Both the position numbers and the translations under genes were made by a program. From Pseudomonadota bacterium (GTDB lineage Bacteria > Pseudomonadota > Alphaproteobacteria > Rhizobiales > Xanthobacteraceae), in NCBI GenBank assembly GCA_023432885.1, contig JAEZEU010000017.1:1-22977 (forward strand): a stretch of 22,977 nt of DNA. Direction: 5' to 3'. Shown here in pieces: positions 7,382 to 14,081 of the stretch. The notes below the pieces were generated by a model, which was not told the DNA's origin, searched no databases, and saw only the letters and a list, made by a program, of their open reading frames with translations. Position 1 is the first letter of the stretch; the number at the start of each line of letters is the position of its first letter.

Positions 7382-7478
7382 TGACACGCTACGACGTCAA
7401 CCGGATTTGACCGCCCTTTCGCACTCTTCTCGCCGCATTCTTCCGGCTTGTTGCCGGGCGAGACGGAGGGGAGTTCAT

Positions 7479-7835
7479 ATGAAACGGCAGATCGCGATCG
7501 TAGCAATGGCCATGCTGGCCTCAACCGCAGCGGTCGCAGGCGAGCGTGCGACAAGTGCGGCGCTGGGCGCGGTATCCGGCGCCGTGGTGCTCGGCCCGGT
7601 CGGCGCCGTCGCAGGCGCGTTCATCGGCTACACCGCCGGTCCTTCGATGTCGCGCGCCTGGGGTGTGCGCGGCGGCCGCTCGTCCGCGCGACAGCCGCGC
7701 CGGACAGCGAACAACAATGCGCGGTCCTATCGCGAAAGCCGGGCCGCCATGCACGATCCTGCTGCTGCCGCGCCGGCCGCAGCGCCCCCGCCGAGGACGG
7801 CAGCCAAGGCGCCGCCGGTGCAGCCGCTGGAATAA
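7479..7835 (+). CDS. Exported glycine-zipper-like small protein
   Basis: The 118-residue product has a signal peptide (1-20, A-A-V-A-G cleavage region). A glycine/alanine-rich hydrophobic segment follows at 27-54 (AALGAVSGAVVLGPVGAVAG), with small residues spaced as in glycine-zipper membrane domains. The tail is basic and then proline/alanine-rich. Such proteins are usually periplasmic or envelope-associated. The function is unknown. GGAGGGGAG just upstream of the ATG at 7479 fixes the start, and the 45 codons upstream of it are not part of the protein. Confidence 0.75.
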   Translation: MKRQIAIVAMAMLASTAAVAGERATSAALGAVSGAVVLGPVGAVAGAFIGYTAGPSMSRAWGVRGGRSSARQPRRTANNNARSYRESRAAMHDPAAAAPAAAPPPRTAAKAPPVQPLE

Positions 7836-7843
7836 GAACGCAC

Positions 7844-8056
7844 TCAGCGCGGGGGCTGTTGCGGATATACCACCGAGCGGTCGTCCATCATCTGGTCCGG
7901 AAGCTTGCTGCTATCGGTTGCGTGCGCCAGCTCCTGCACACCGGGCATCATCGCCGTTTTCGCGGCGTCATCGCTCGCAATCGAGTGGGACCGCAATACG
8001 GTGGTCGCGGCGAACAATCCGACGGCTACAAGTCCTGAAACAATGAAGCGCATCAT
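7844..8056 (-). CDS. Small exported protein, function unknown
   Basis: A 70-residue product starting MMRFIVSGLVAVGLFAATTV. The N-terminal hydrophobic segment is a signal peptide or anchor, followed by a polar tail ending VVYPQQPPR. GGAG at 8067-8064 lies seven bases before the ATG at 8056, which selects this start over TTG at 8062. The mature part (about 45 residues) has no cysteine or recognisable motif. It is convergent with the glycine-zipper-like protein (8-bp gap). Confidence 0.65.
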   Translation of the reverse strand: MMRFIVSGLVAVGLFAATTVLRSHSIASDDAAKTAMMPGVQELAHATDSSKLPDQMMDDRSVVYPQQPPR

Positions 8057-8188
8057 GGCCAATCTCCGTGAGATGGGAGCCCCTGCCGTGGTCGCAGCGC
8101 TTGATTAGAACCAGTCGCGGATTCGGCCTGTGAGATGCCCCACATCTCGCAGGCAAGTGATGATCGAAACCGGCGGCGCGGGCGGTGC

Positions 8189-8310
8189 CGTCATTGCGGG
8201 CCAACCGGTCGCGAACGCGCGCCCGATAACAGGGCAGCGAAGCAATTCATCCATACGCGCGCGGCAATGTGGATCGCTTCCGTATTTGCGCGTCGCTCCG
8301 CGCAACGACG
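8189..8310. repeat. Degenerate palindromic intergenic element (REP/MITE-like)
   Basis: The outer arms CGTCATTGCG (8189-8198) and CGCAACGACG (8301-8310) are inverted with nine of ten pairs matching. The inner arms GAAGCAATTCAT (8239-8250) and GTGGATCGCTTC (8269-8280) are inverted with nine of twelve matching. A 'CGTCATTGCGAG...GAAGCAATCCAT...GGATTGCTTC...CGCAATGACG' element is one I recall as widely repeated in Bradyrhizobium genomes, and this looks like an old, decayed copy. It lies in a 273-bp gap between two leftward genes, with no gene inside it. Confidence 0.55.
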
Positions 8311-8329
8311 AATTAATGCGGAGCTGCCG

Positions 8330-8611
8330 TCACAACAGCTTCGCCCGCACGAACAGCGTGCGCAGCGCATTGGTCGCCTGCACGGTCAGCATCGCGTTCG
8401 TCGCGGCGCGCTGCAGCGACAGCAGCGCCTCCTCATGCAGCGCGCGGAATTCCATCCATTCAATCGCGCTGAGACTGGTGATGAACCGGAAGGCCTGTCC
8501 GACCGTGCCGATCGACACGGTCTGGCCGTTGAGCTTGATGCGGAACGTGGTCCTGAGCGGCGTTTCCGACGCCGAGACATCGCGCAACAGCGCGGGATCG
8601 GTACGGCTCAT
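8330..8611 (-). CDS. DUF982-like small protein, overlapping the DUF2778 gene
   Basis: A 93-residue cytosolic protein. After a short polar N-terminus, the pattern PLRTTFRIKLNGQTVSIGTV, then A-F-R-F-I, W52, an A/L-rich helix and A-L-R-T-L-F-V-R-A at the end follows the layout of DUF982 proteins (short beta hairpin, W-P-like segment, helices, 'AR.AFI.A' end). The match is by eye and the usual W-P is W-M here. The ATG at 8611 overlaps the upstream TGA by four bases (ATGA, 8608-8611), so translation is probably coupled to the DUF2778 gene. The role of DUF982 is unknown to me. It has no signal peptide. Confidence 0.6.
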   Translation of the reverse strand: MSRTDPALLRDVSASETPLRTTFRIKLNGQTVSIGTVGQAFRFITSLSAIEWMEFRALHEEALLSLQRAATNAMLTVQATNALRTLFVRAKLL

Positions 8612-9621
8612 GACGGCGCTGGCGAGCGTCGGGACGCGGTGATGGAATCGGTGAGGTTGGGCACCACGACGAGCCGGGTGATCTCGCCGTCGCTATAGGC
8701 CTTGAGGAAGCGCTCATAGTCCCGGACCGAGACGCAGCCGTTGGAATCCCCGTTGGGACCCAGCAAATAGCTGTGCACCAGCAGGCCGGTGCGGCCGAGC
8801 GTGGACTCGCTGTCGACAGGGTTCATGCGAAGCGCGCGCACGCCATGAAACAGCTTTTCCCGGGGCTTGAGCTCGTAGGTGCCGGGCGGGGTGGCGCCGA
8901 CCATGCGTTCGCCGACGCTGTCCACCTTGTCCATGCGGCTGCCGAGACCGGAATGCGCTTCCAGCTTCACGCCGTTCGGCAGGTAAACCGCCTGGGCGGA
9001 GATGTCGTACACCGCGGTGAAGCTGTCATAACCGAGCGATCCGAGATCGGGGCCGCTGCGGAACAGCCCGTCGCCCGAGGTGAGCGAAGCCAGCCTGACG
9101 CGGCCGGGGAGGAAGTCGGACAGCTTTTGCAGCAGCGTACGCTGATCGCCTTGGGCGACGTTGTCCGCCGGCGCCGCCGCGCGGCTGGCAACATCAGGCC
9201 GCGCATCGGAGGGACGCGCCCGCGGCAATGGCACCGAAGCCGTAGCAGGCTGCGGGGCGGGCTCGTCGGCCACGGCACGCCAGTCCTGCGATTGCATCTG
9301 CCGCGCGAGCTGGTCCTTGGCCTGCAGTGCGCGGATATCGGCCACGGCATCTGCTGCCCGATCGAGCGATGACGAGGAGAAGTTGCGGGCCAGCGATTCC
9401 GGCGCCGGCGCAGGCAGGAATCGCTCGTCAAAACTGGAGCCGGGCGTGGTGCGCTGCGGGGTGGCGTTGGCCGAAAACAACGCAGCGTCGCCGGGATCGT
9501 CGACCCAAGCGGCTGCGGCCGCGCTGACGGCGAACGCTGCCAGCACCGCCGCCAGCGTGCGCGAGGGCAGTGCGCGCCGCTGCGGCCATGGCCGGCCGGC
9601 CCTCATCCTGACTTGAACCAT
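8608..9621 (-). CDS. DUF2778 (Tlde1-like, YkuD-related) peptidoglycan-active protein
   Basis: The 337-residue product has a basic N-terminus and an uncleaved or cleaved export helix (about 21-40). A long low-complexity spacer (41-195, P/A/S/D-rich) follows, then the C-terminal DUF2778 domain (about 198-322). Key features are YDISAQAVYLPNG, EAHSG at 221-225, TPPGTYEL, H260-G-V-R-A-L-R-M-N-P, and the active-site motif H283...S-N-G-C296-V-S-V-R300. This has the L,D-transpeptidase-type catalytic His/Cys/Arg. DUF2778 includes the Tlde1 type VI effectors, which act as L,D-carboxypeptidase/transpeptidase on peptidoglycan. In Rhizobiales such proteins often carry a membrane anchor and are probably cell-envelope enzymes. 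The ATG at 9621 has GGGGAA upstream. Confidence 0.88.
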   Translation of the reverse strand: MVQVRMRAGRPWPQRRALPSRTLAAVLAAFAVSAAAAAWVDDPGDAALFSANATPQRTTPGSSFDERFLPAPAPESLARNFSSSSLDRAADAVADIRALQAKDQLARQMQSQDWRAVADEPAPQPATASVPLPRARPSDARPDVASRAAAPADNVAQGDQRTLLQKLSDFLPGRVRLASLTSGDGLFRSGPDLGSLGYDSFTAVYDISAQAVYLPNGVKLEAHSGLGSRMDKVDSVGERMVGATPPGTYELKPREKLFHGVRALRMNPVDSESTLGRTGLLVHSYLLGPNGDSNGCVSVRDYERFLKAYSDGEITRLVVVPNLTDSITASRRSPAPS

Positions 9622-9684
9622 CTGGTTCCCCGGACCCCAGCCCCTCGACGGACGCCTATTCCGCGGGGGATTCGTGGACTTTAA

Positions 9685-9716
9685 TTGACAGTATGCGTGC
9701 GAGACTTAGGCATATT
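9685..9716 (+). promoter_or_regulatory. Candidate promoter for the PsiF-like leader
   Basis: A perfect -35 hexamer TTGACA at 9685-9690. The downstream AT-rich stretch offers only poor -10 elements: TAGGCA at 9707 with 16-bp spacing, or CATATT at 9711 with a long 20-bp spacing. It sits in a locally AT-richer patch about 200 bp upstream of the PsiF-like gene. Support is modest because the -10 is weak. Confidence 0.3.
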
Positions 9717-9751
9717 CGAGACCGACAAAGGTTGCATCCCCGCTCCGGGGC

Positions 9752-9772
9752 TGGCTAACAGCCACATTTTTT
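9752..9772 (+). terminator. Intrinsic-terminator-like hairpin in the PsiF-like leader
   Basis: TGGCT (9752-9756), loop AAC, AGCCA (9760-9764), then CA and six T's (9767-9772). The stem is short (5 bp) but is followed by a clear T-run on the plus strand. No rightward gene precedes it: the neighbour on the left is transcribed leftward. It would therefore end a short transcript started near 9720 (an sRNA or attenuated leader) or is accidental. CCCCG-CTC-CGGGG lies just upstream (9738-9750), and a GAACGG/CCGTTC hairpin lies downstream (9794-9812). Confidence 0.4.
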
Positions 9773-9910
9773 GCCAGACGGGTTCCGGCAGCGGAACGGT
9801 CATCTGCCGTTCATGGAAGGGCGGCTAAGACTACAGGGTGCGCCGGGGTGGAGGCCCCTGGGCCGGCACTTCGATGTCCAGCGCGCGAACGGCTTGTTAG
9901 GGAGACCCCC

Positions 9911-10159
9911 ATGAAGCGAATGTTTGTTGCTGCAATCGTCGCTACCTTCGCCCTCGGCTCCGCCGCAATGGCGCAGGAGACCTGCGAGACCAAGGCGGTC
10001 GGCAAGGACGGCAAGGCCCTGTCCGGCGCCGCCAAGACCTCGTTCATGAAGAAGTGCATGGCCGAATCCTGCGAGGCCAAGGCAGTCGGCTCCGACGGCA
10101 AGAAGCTGTCGGGCGCGGCCAAGACCTCCTTCATGAAAAAGTGCGAGCAAGGCGCCTGA
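9911..10159 (+). CDS. PsiF-like exported protein with two 25-residue repeats
   Basis: The 82-residue product begins with a signal peptide (MKRMFVAAIVATFALGSAAM, cleavage after A-M-A-Q). The mature part is two near-identical units, C-E-T/A-K-A-V-G-x-D-G-K-x-L-S-G-A-A-K-T-S-F-M-K-K-C, each starting and ending with cysteine. At the DNA level the units are 9983-10057 and 10070-10144. Two cysteine-bounded units with 'L.G.A...FM..C' match the PsiF repeat of the phosphate-starvation-inducible protein PsiF. No biochemical function is known to me. GGGAGA lies just before the ATG at 9911. The stop abuts the stop of the convergent MBL gene (10159/10160). Confidence 0.8.
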   Translation: MKRMFVAAIVATFALGSAAMAQETCETKAVGKDGKALSGAAKTSFMKKCMAESCEAKAVGSDGKKLSGAAKTSFMKKCEQGA

Positions 10160-11037
10160 TCAGTCCCGCATGAAGCGATAGTCGAAGCGGTCGCCGGGGG
10201 GCCCGGGGCCCGGCCCCCGCTGGGCCGCGGAAAATGCACCGGCAGGATCAGCGTACCGGTGCCGGCGACCTCCGCAAAGAATTTCCGGCGCGATAATGCA
10301 GATTGCCCAGGGTCCCAGTCGGGTCGCGCCGACCACCCGGGCTCGCGGCACTGGATGGCGTGATGCATGAGATCGCCCGCCACGACGGCGCGCTGCCCGC
10401 GCGAGAATATGTTCACGCAGCAGTGGCACGGCGAATGCCCCGGCGTCGGCGTCAGCGTGATGAGGTCGTCGAGCGCATAGTCGTCGTCGACCAGCAGCGC
10501 CTGCCCGGCCTCGACGACTGCCAGGCAATTGTCAGGAAACACCTTGCCGGGCGGATTGTGGCCCTTGGCGTATTCCGCCTCCCACGCCGCATATTCCCCT
10601 TTGTGGAAAATGTACTTGGCGTTCGGGAAGGTCGGCACCCACCGCCCGTCGCGCAGTGTCGTATTCCAGCCGGTGTGGTCGATGTGAAGGTGCGTGCAGA
10701 AGACGTAGTCGATCTGCTCGAAGCTGACGCCGAGCGCGAACAGCTCGTGGCGCCAGCGCTCCTTGCCGGGGAAATCGAAGGGCGGCGGATGGTCCTTGTT
10801 CTCGCCGGTGCAGGTGTCGACCAGGATGGTATGGCGGGGCGAGCGGACGACGAAGGTCTGATAGGTGATCACCATCAGGCCTGATGCCGAGTCGAACACC
10901 TCCGGCTCCATGGTCTTCAGATGGTGCTTGAACACGGCGTCGTCATAGGCCGGGAAGAAATCCTGCGGCCGCCGCCACGGCCCTTCCCGCTCGATGACGG
11001 CATCGATAGTGACGTCGCCGATCCTGATCTGCTTCAC
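10160..11037 (-). pseudogene. MBL-fold metallo-hydrolase, frameshifted near its C-terminus
   Basis: A metallo-beta-lactamase-fold hydrolase of the lactonase/glyoxalase-like type. Zinc ligands are visible: H116-L-H-I-D-H121, H201, D222 and H268 (PVHFP). The frame that carries all of these continues far past the expected end (to 9811) with unrelated sequence. The expected ending, G-D-R-F-D-Y-R-F-M-R-D-stop, is present in a neighbouring frame ending at 10160. One extra base in the C-run read on the minus strand (G run, about 10196-10201 on plus) would join the two into about 292 residues. This is a real frameshift or a sequencing error in a GC homopolymer. The catalytic core is complete either way. 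I take the start as GTG 11037 with GGGGAAG upstream. It follows the binding-protein gene by 84 bp. Confidence 0.75.
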
Positions 11038-11060
11038 GGCGCTTCCCCTTTTGTGGAAAG

Positions 11061-11111
11061 CGTAATCGCTGAGGTTCACGGCAGCAAGGGCGCGATTACG
11101 CGCGCCCTTGC
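11061..11111 (-). promoter_or_regulatory. Two mutually exclusive hairpins between binding protein and MBL gene
   Basis: Hairpin A: GCAAGGGCGCG (11084-11094) pairs perfectly with CGCGCCCTTGC (11101-11111) across ATTACG. Hairpin B: CGTAATCGC (11061-11069) pairs perfectly with GCGATTACG (11092-11100). B uses the loop and part of one arm of A, so both cannot form at once. On the leftward transcript A comes first, directly after the stop of the binding-protein gene (11122), like a terminator stem but without a U-run. B lies nearer the MBL start. A role in 3' end stability, or in attenuation of the MBL gene, is inference. Confidence 0.45.
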
Positions 11112-11121
11112 CGTTGATATC

Positions 11122-12198
11122 TCAACTCTTCCATTCCTGAGCCAGCTTGCGTACAGCGGCCGGATCTATCTTGTTCGAGCACCCGACGAACTGGTTGGTG
11201 ATGAGATCGTCGATCGGCGGGATTTCCTTGAGCAATCCCTCATCCTTGAAAAGCCGCATGTACTTCTGGAAGCCGTCGCGATCGACCTGGCCGAAGTCCT
11301 TCTGGCCGTCGGCGTAGGGACGATATCCCTTCACGATGTAATCGATCTCGCGCAGGCCGGCCGCCTCGGCCGCAGCCGGGTCGCCGCCATCCTTGGCCGC
11401 CGGATTGACCGACCAGTAAATCTTCAGTGCGGCCTGTGGATTGGCGCGGACGAAGATCATGGCCTTGGTCAGCGAGCGGCTGAGCGAGCACAGGACCTCC
11501 GGCTTGTTCTTGATGGTTGCCTCCGAAGCCGCAAAGCCGTTATTGCCGAAATCTCCCAGTGTGGGGTGATGGAAATATCGGAGCGGCAGGCCAATGCGTG
11601 CGAGAGCCGCATATTGCGATTCCCACAATGCAATTGCGGCGACACGATCGGACTTCAGGGCCGCGACGGCCTGGTCGAGCACGCCGACCGGAGCCAGCGT
11701 GTAGTCCTTACCCTGGGTCGCGCCGACCGACTTCATCATCGAGGCTACCACCGGAACGGCGGCACTGCCCATGTTCGAAACACCGATCGTCTTGCCCTTC
11801 AAGTCTGCAACCGATTTGATCGGCGAAGCCTCGGGCACGGCAATATAATAGTTGAGCGGCTTCTGATGCACAAAGAAAATCTTGCCGCGCAGACCCTTCT
11901 CGTAACCCAAAATCAACGGCTCTACCGTCAGCACGCCGACGTCGGCATTTCCGGCCGCAACGAGTTGCATAGCGGTCGGGGCATTGGCTGTGTAACGCAC
12001 GTCGAAGTCGAGATCTTCCTCCGCAAGGAAACCGGCTTTCTCCGCGATATACAAAAGCAACGTCGAGACCGACGGCACCTGCGAGCCGACCTGGAGCACG
12101 ATCGATTTGCCGCGCGCCTGCGTATCCTGGATGCCGCAAGCCAGCAACAAGGCCACGGCAGATGCGGCTAACCCGCATTTTCCAATCTTCTTCATCAT
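11122..12198 (-). CDS. ABC transporter substrate-binding protein, NitT/TauT (SsuA/ThiY-like) type
   Basis: The 358-residue product starts with an export signal containing a lipobox-like L18-L-A-C21, so it may be a lipoprotein. The mature part has the NMT1/SsuA-like pattern: VGSQVPSVSTLLLYIAEKAG, then A-x-A-M-Q-L-V-A-A-G-N-A-D-V-G, and DLKGKTIGVS. This is the fold of binding proteins for nitrate, taurine, alkanesulfonates, thiamine precursors and aromatic acids, and the ligand cannot be read from sequence. GGAGG precedes two adjacent ATGs (12198 and 12195). It is the third gene of the ABC set, 17 bp after the permease, and the neighbouring catabolic genes suggest an organic acid ligand. Confidence 0.9.
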   Translation of the reverse strand: MMKKIGKCGLAASAVALLLACGIQDTQARGKSIVLQVGSQVPSVSTLLLYIAEKAGFLAEEDLDFDVRYTANAPTAMQLVAAGNADVGVLTVEPLILGYEKGLRGKIFFVHQKPLNYYIAVPEASPIKSVADLKGKTIGVSNMGSAAVPVVASMMKSVGATQGKDYTLAPVGVLDQAVAALKSDRVAAIALWESQYAALARIGLPLRYFHHPTLGDFGNNGFAASEATIKNKPEVLCSLSRSLTKAMIFVRANPQAALKIYWSVNPAAKDGGDPAAAEAAGLREIDYIVKGYRPYADGQKDFGQVDRDGFQKYMRLFKDEGLLKEIPPIDDLITNQFVGCSNKIDPAAVRKLAQEWKS

Positions 12199-12215
12199 GT
12201 TTCCTCCGAGCTAAA

Positions 12216-13058
12216 TCAAAGCTTGACGCTGGTCTCGGACCAGAACGCCACCTTGCGGGACAGCAGGCCGACGCCAACGTTCATTGACAATCCGATGATC
12301 GACAGCATCACGAGGACCGAGAACACACCGGTCACATCCATGTTGGCCTGCCGGATGACGAGCAATGCGCCCAGTCCGGACGATGCTCCGAGAAACTCAC
12401 CGATCACGGCGCCGATCACCGAAAGCACCACCGCGATCCGAAAGCCCGCGATCAGGAACGGCACGGCGTTCGAAAGACGCACCATCCTGAATATCTGCCA
12501 CCTGGTCGCATCCATCGATTCCATCAGCAGTATCTGGCGGGAGTCGGTGCTCTTGAATCCGGCGACCGCGTTGACCAGGATGGGAAAGAAGCAGATCAGC
12601 GCGACAATCAGTATCTTGGATTCGATTCCGAATCCGAACCAGATAATGAGCAGCGGCGCTACCGCGACTTTAGGAATGGTCTGGAGCGTGATGACATAGG
12701 GCCACACGATTTCCTCGATCATCGGCACCAGCGCAATGGCGGCGCCAAGCGCGATACCGACGATTGCGCCGGCAGCAAATCCGCACGCAATTTCCGTGAT
12801 CGTGACGAGCATCTCGCGAAGAACCGCGGCAGATGTCACGTCACTGCCGAACTGCACCAGCAGGCGCGAAGGCGCCGGCAACAGAAAGGGCGGCATCAAC
12901 CCGGCGCGAACGCTCATCTCCCAGACGACCAGGATCACGAGCAGCAACACGGCGCTGATGATTTTTCCGGTGCTCACTCCAATGCGGCCCGTCCGGCGGC
13001 TCGATTTGGCCGCCGGAGCCGAGAATGTGACATCGCGCAAGTTCGTTTCGACCGTCAT
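12216..13058 (-). CDS. ABC transporter permease, NitT/TauT (SsuC/TauC-like) type
   Basis: The 280-residue inner-membrane protein has about six membrane helices. The first spans about residues 31-50 (IISAVLLLVILVVWEMSV), and the following A-G-L-M-P-P-F-L-L-P-A-P motif is typical of this permease group. The cytoplasmic coupling (EAA-like) loop is M-E-S-M-D-A-T-R-W-Q-I-F...L-S-N-A-V-P-F-L-I-A-G-F-R, which docks with the ATPase. The start is the ATG at 13058 with GGAG seven bases upstream. It lies one base after the ATPase stop (ATG-TGA-G-ATG), indicating coupled translation. Together with the adjacent ATPase and binding protein it forms one importer. Confidence 0.92.
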   Translation of the reverse strand: MTVETNLRDVTFSAPAAKSSRRTGRIGVSTGKIISAVLLLVILVVWEMSVRAGLMPPFLLPAPSRLLVQFGSDVTSAAVLREMLVTITEIACGFAAGAIVGIALGAAIALVPMIEEIVWPYVITLQTIPKVAVAPLLIIWFGFGIESKILIVALICFFPILVNAVAGFKSTDSRQILLMESMDATRWQIFRMVRLSNAVPFLIAGFRIAVVLSVIGAVIGEFLGASSGLGALLVIRQANMDVTGVFSVLVMLSIIGLSMNVGVGLLSRKVAFWSETSVKL

Positions 13059-13059
13059 C

Positions 13060-13866
13060 TCACATCTCCGATTTCGCCGAGAGAAGATGCCGGATGTGCG
13101 TGGCATACGACCCGAATGCAGGGTCTGACATCATTTCCAGAGAGCGCGGGCGCGGCAGATCGATCTTGACATCGTCAAGAATGCGCGAAGGCCGACCGCT
13201 CATCACGACCACCCGATCGGACAGGTAGACGGCTTCCGAAATCGAGTGCGTCACGAAGACGATGGTCTTGCCGGTTTGCGACCAGATGGCCTGGAGTTCT
13301 TCGGCCATCTGCTCGCGCGTCAGCGCGTCCAGAGCGCCAAACGGCTCGTCCATCAGTAGCAGTTCAGGCTCGCCCGCCAGCGCCCGCGCGATCGCGGCAC
13401 GCTGCTGCATGCCTCCGGACAATTCGAACGGATATTTCTCCTCGAAACCTTCCAGTCCGACGGTGCGCAGCAGGGCTTTCGCGCGCTTCCGCCCCTCGGT
13501 TTTGTCGAGGTGCTTCACGTCGATCGGCAATTCCACATTGGCGAGAATGTTACGCCACGGCAACAGCAGGGACTCCTGAAATACGACGCCGAGCGGCGGC
13601 CGCGCTTCATGCTGCCCAATTCCGTGATAGTGGATCTGGCCGGATGATGGCGGCAGCAGCCGGCCGATCATCTTCAGCAACGTGCTCTTGCCGCAGCCTG
13701 ATGGGCCGACAAGCGAGATGAAGCTGCCGCGCGGAACCTCGAGCGACACCTGCTCGATCGCGTTAATGCTTTCGCCGCTCCGGCTGGCATAGCGCTTGGC
13801 AACATTCTCGACACGAACGAACGGCACGCTCCCCGCCGCTGCGCCCTGCCCCGCTTGAACCTCCAT
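13060..13866 (-). CDS. ABC transporter ATP-binding protein, NitT/TauT (SsuB/TauB-like) type
   Basis: The 268-residue product drives the importer encoded by the next two genes. Walker A is GPSGCGKST (54-62), the Q loop contains F-Q-E-S-L-L-L-P-W-R-N (97-107), the signature is LSGGMQQR (149-156), Walker B/D loop is LLMDEPFGALD (170-180), and the switch histidine is H207. The LLPWxN motif is typical of the taurine/nitrate/sulfonate group. I chose the ATG at 13866, with GAGG eight bases before it. An in-frame ATG at 13893 overlaps the stop of the upstream ridA remnant (TGATG) and would add nine residues (RKRDEDED...). That overlap suggests older translational coupling. Confidence 0.92.
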   Translation of the reverse strand: MEVQAGQGAAAGSVPFVRVENVAKRYASRSGESINAIEQVSLEVPRGSFISLVGPSGCGKSTLLKMIGRLLPPSSGQIHYHGIGQHEARPPLGVVFQESLLLPWRNILANVELPIDVKHLDKTEGRKRAKALLRTVGLEGFEEKYPFELSGGMQQRAAIARALAGEPELLLMDEPFGALDALTREQMAEELQAIWSQTGKTIVFVTHSISEAVYLSDRVVVMSGRPSRILDDVKIDLPRPRSLEMMSDPAFGSYATHIRHLLSAKSEM

Positions 13867-13892
13867 GTCCTCGTCCTCGTCCCGCTTCCTCA

Positions 13893-14071
13893 TCAATCGA
13901 TCACGGCAGTGAAATCGCACATGATGAGAACGTTGCCGGTCTGCGCGTTTTTGGCGCTTATCACACCCGACATTACCAGGTTGCCGATCCGCGACGCCGC
14001 GGGGATCGGATCGCCATGCTTGATCCGGCCACCTTGATGCTCTTTCGCACGGCACGCTCCCTGGCTCTCAT
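13893..14071 (-). pseudogene. Remnant of a RidA-family gene (frameshift plus internal deletion)
   Basis: Directly after the amidohydrolase, an ATG at 14071 reads M-R-A-R-E-R-A-V-R-K-S-I-K-V-A-G. One base then appears lost (GGATC where GGATTC would give G-F), after which the neighbouring frame reads K-H-G-D-P-I-P-A-A-S-R-I-G-N-L-V-M-S-G-V-I-S-A-K-N-A-Q-T-G-N-V. This is the N-terminus of RidA/YjgF-like proteins. It then joins straight to L-I-M-C-D-F-T-A-V-I-D-stop, the usual RidA C-terminus (Q-C-D-F-T-A-V-I). Some 70-85 central codons are missing. Intact RidA proteins deaminate reactive enamine/imine intermediates. The two lesions make this copy non-functional. The family match is from memory of conserved motifs. 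Confidence 0.65.
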
Positions 14072-14081
14072 CGGATGTGAT

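Noticed and set aside
9670..9695. Pho-box-like CTGTCAATTAA half-site before the PsiF-like gene
   Set aside because: Only one half-site is credible (minus strand). The second 7-mer does not match CTGTCAT.
9794..9812. GGAAC followed by CGTT near 9793-9811 as an EcfG promoter
   Set aside because: The spacing is about 10 bases instead of 16-17. The sequence is better explained as a GAACGG/CCGTTC hairpin.
9811..10159. Long C-terminal extension of the MBL gene with repeats (HFFMKEVLAAPD twice)
   Set aside because: It is the antisense of the PsiF-like repeats. The real protein end lies in another frame at 10160.
10921..12171. 416-codon rightward frame over the binding-protein gene
   Set aside because: Antisense shadow of a recognisable NitT/TauT binding protein.
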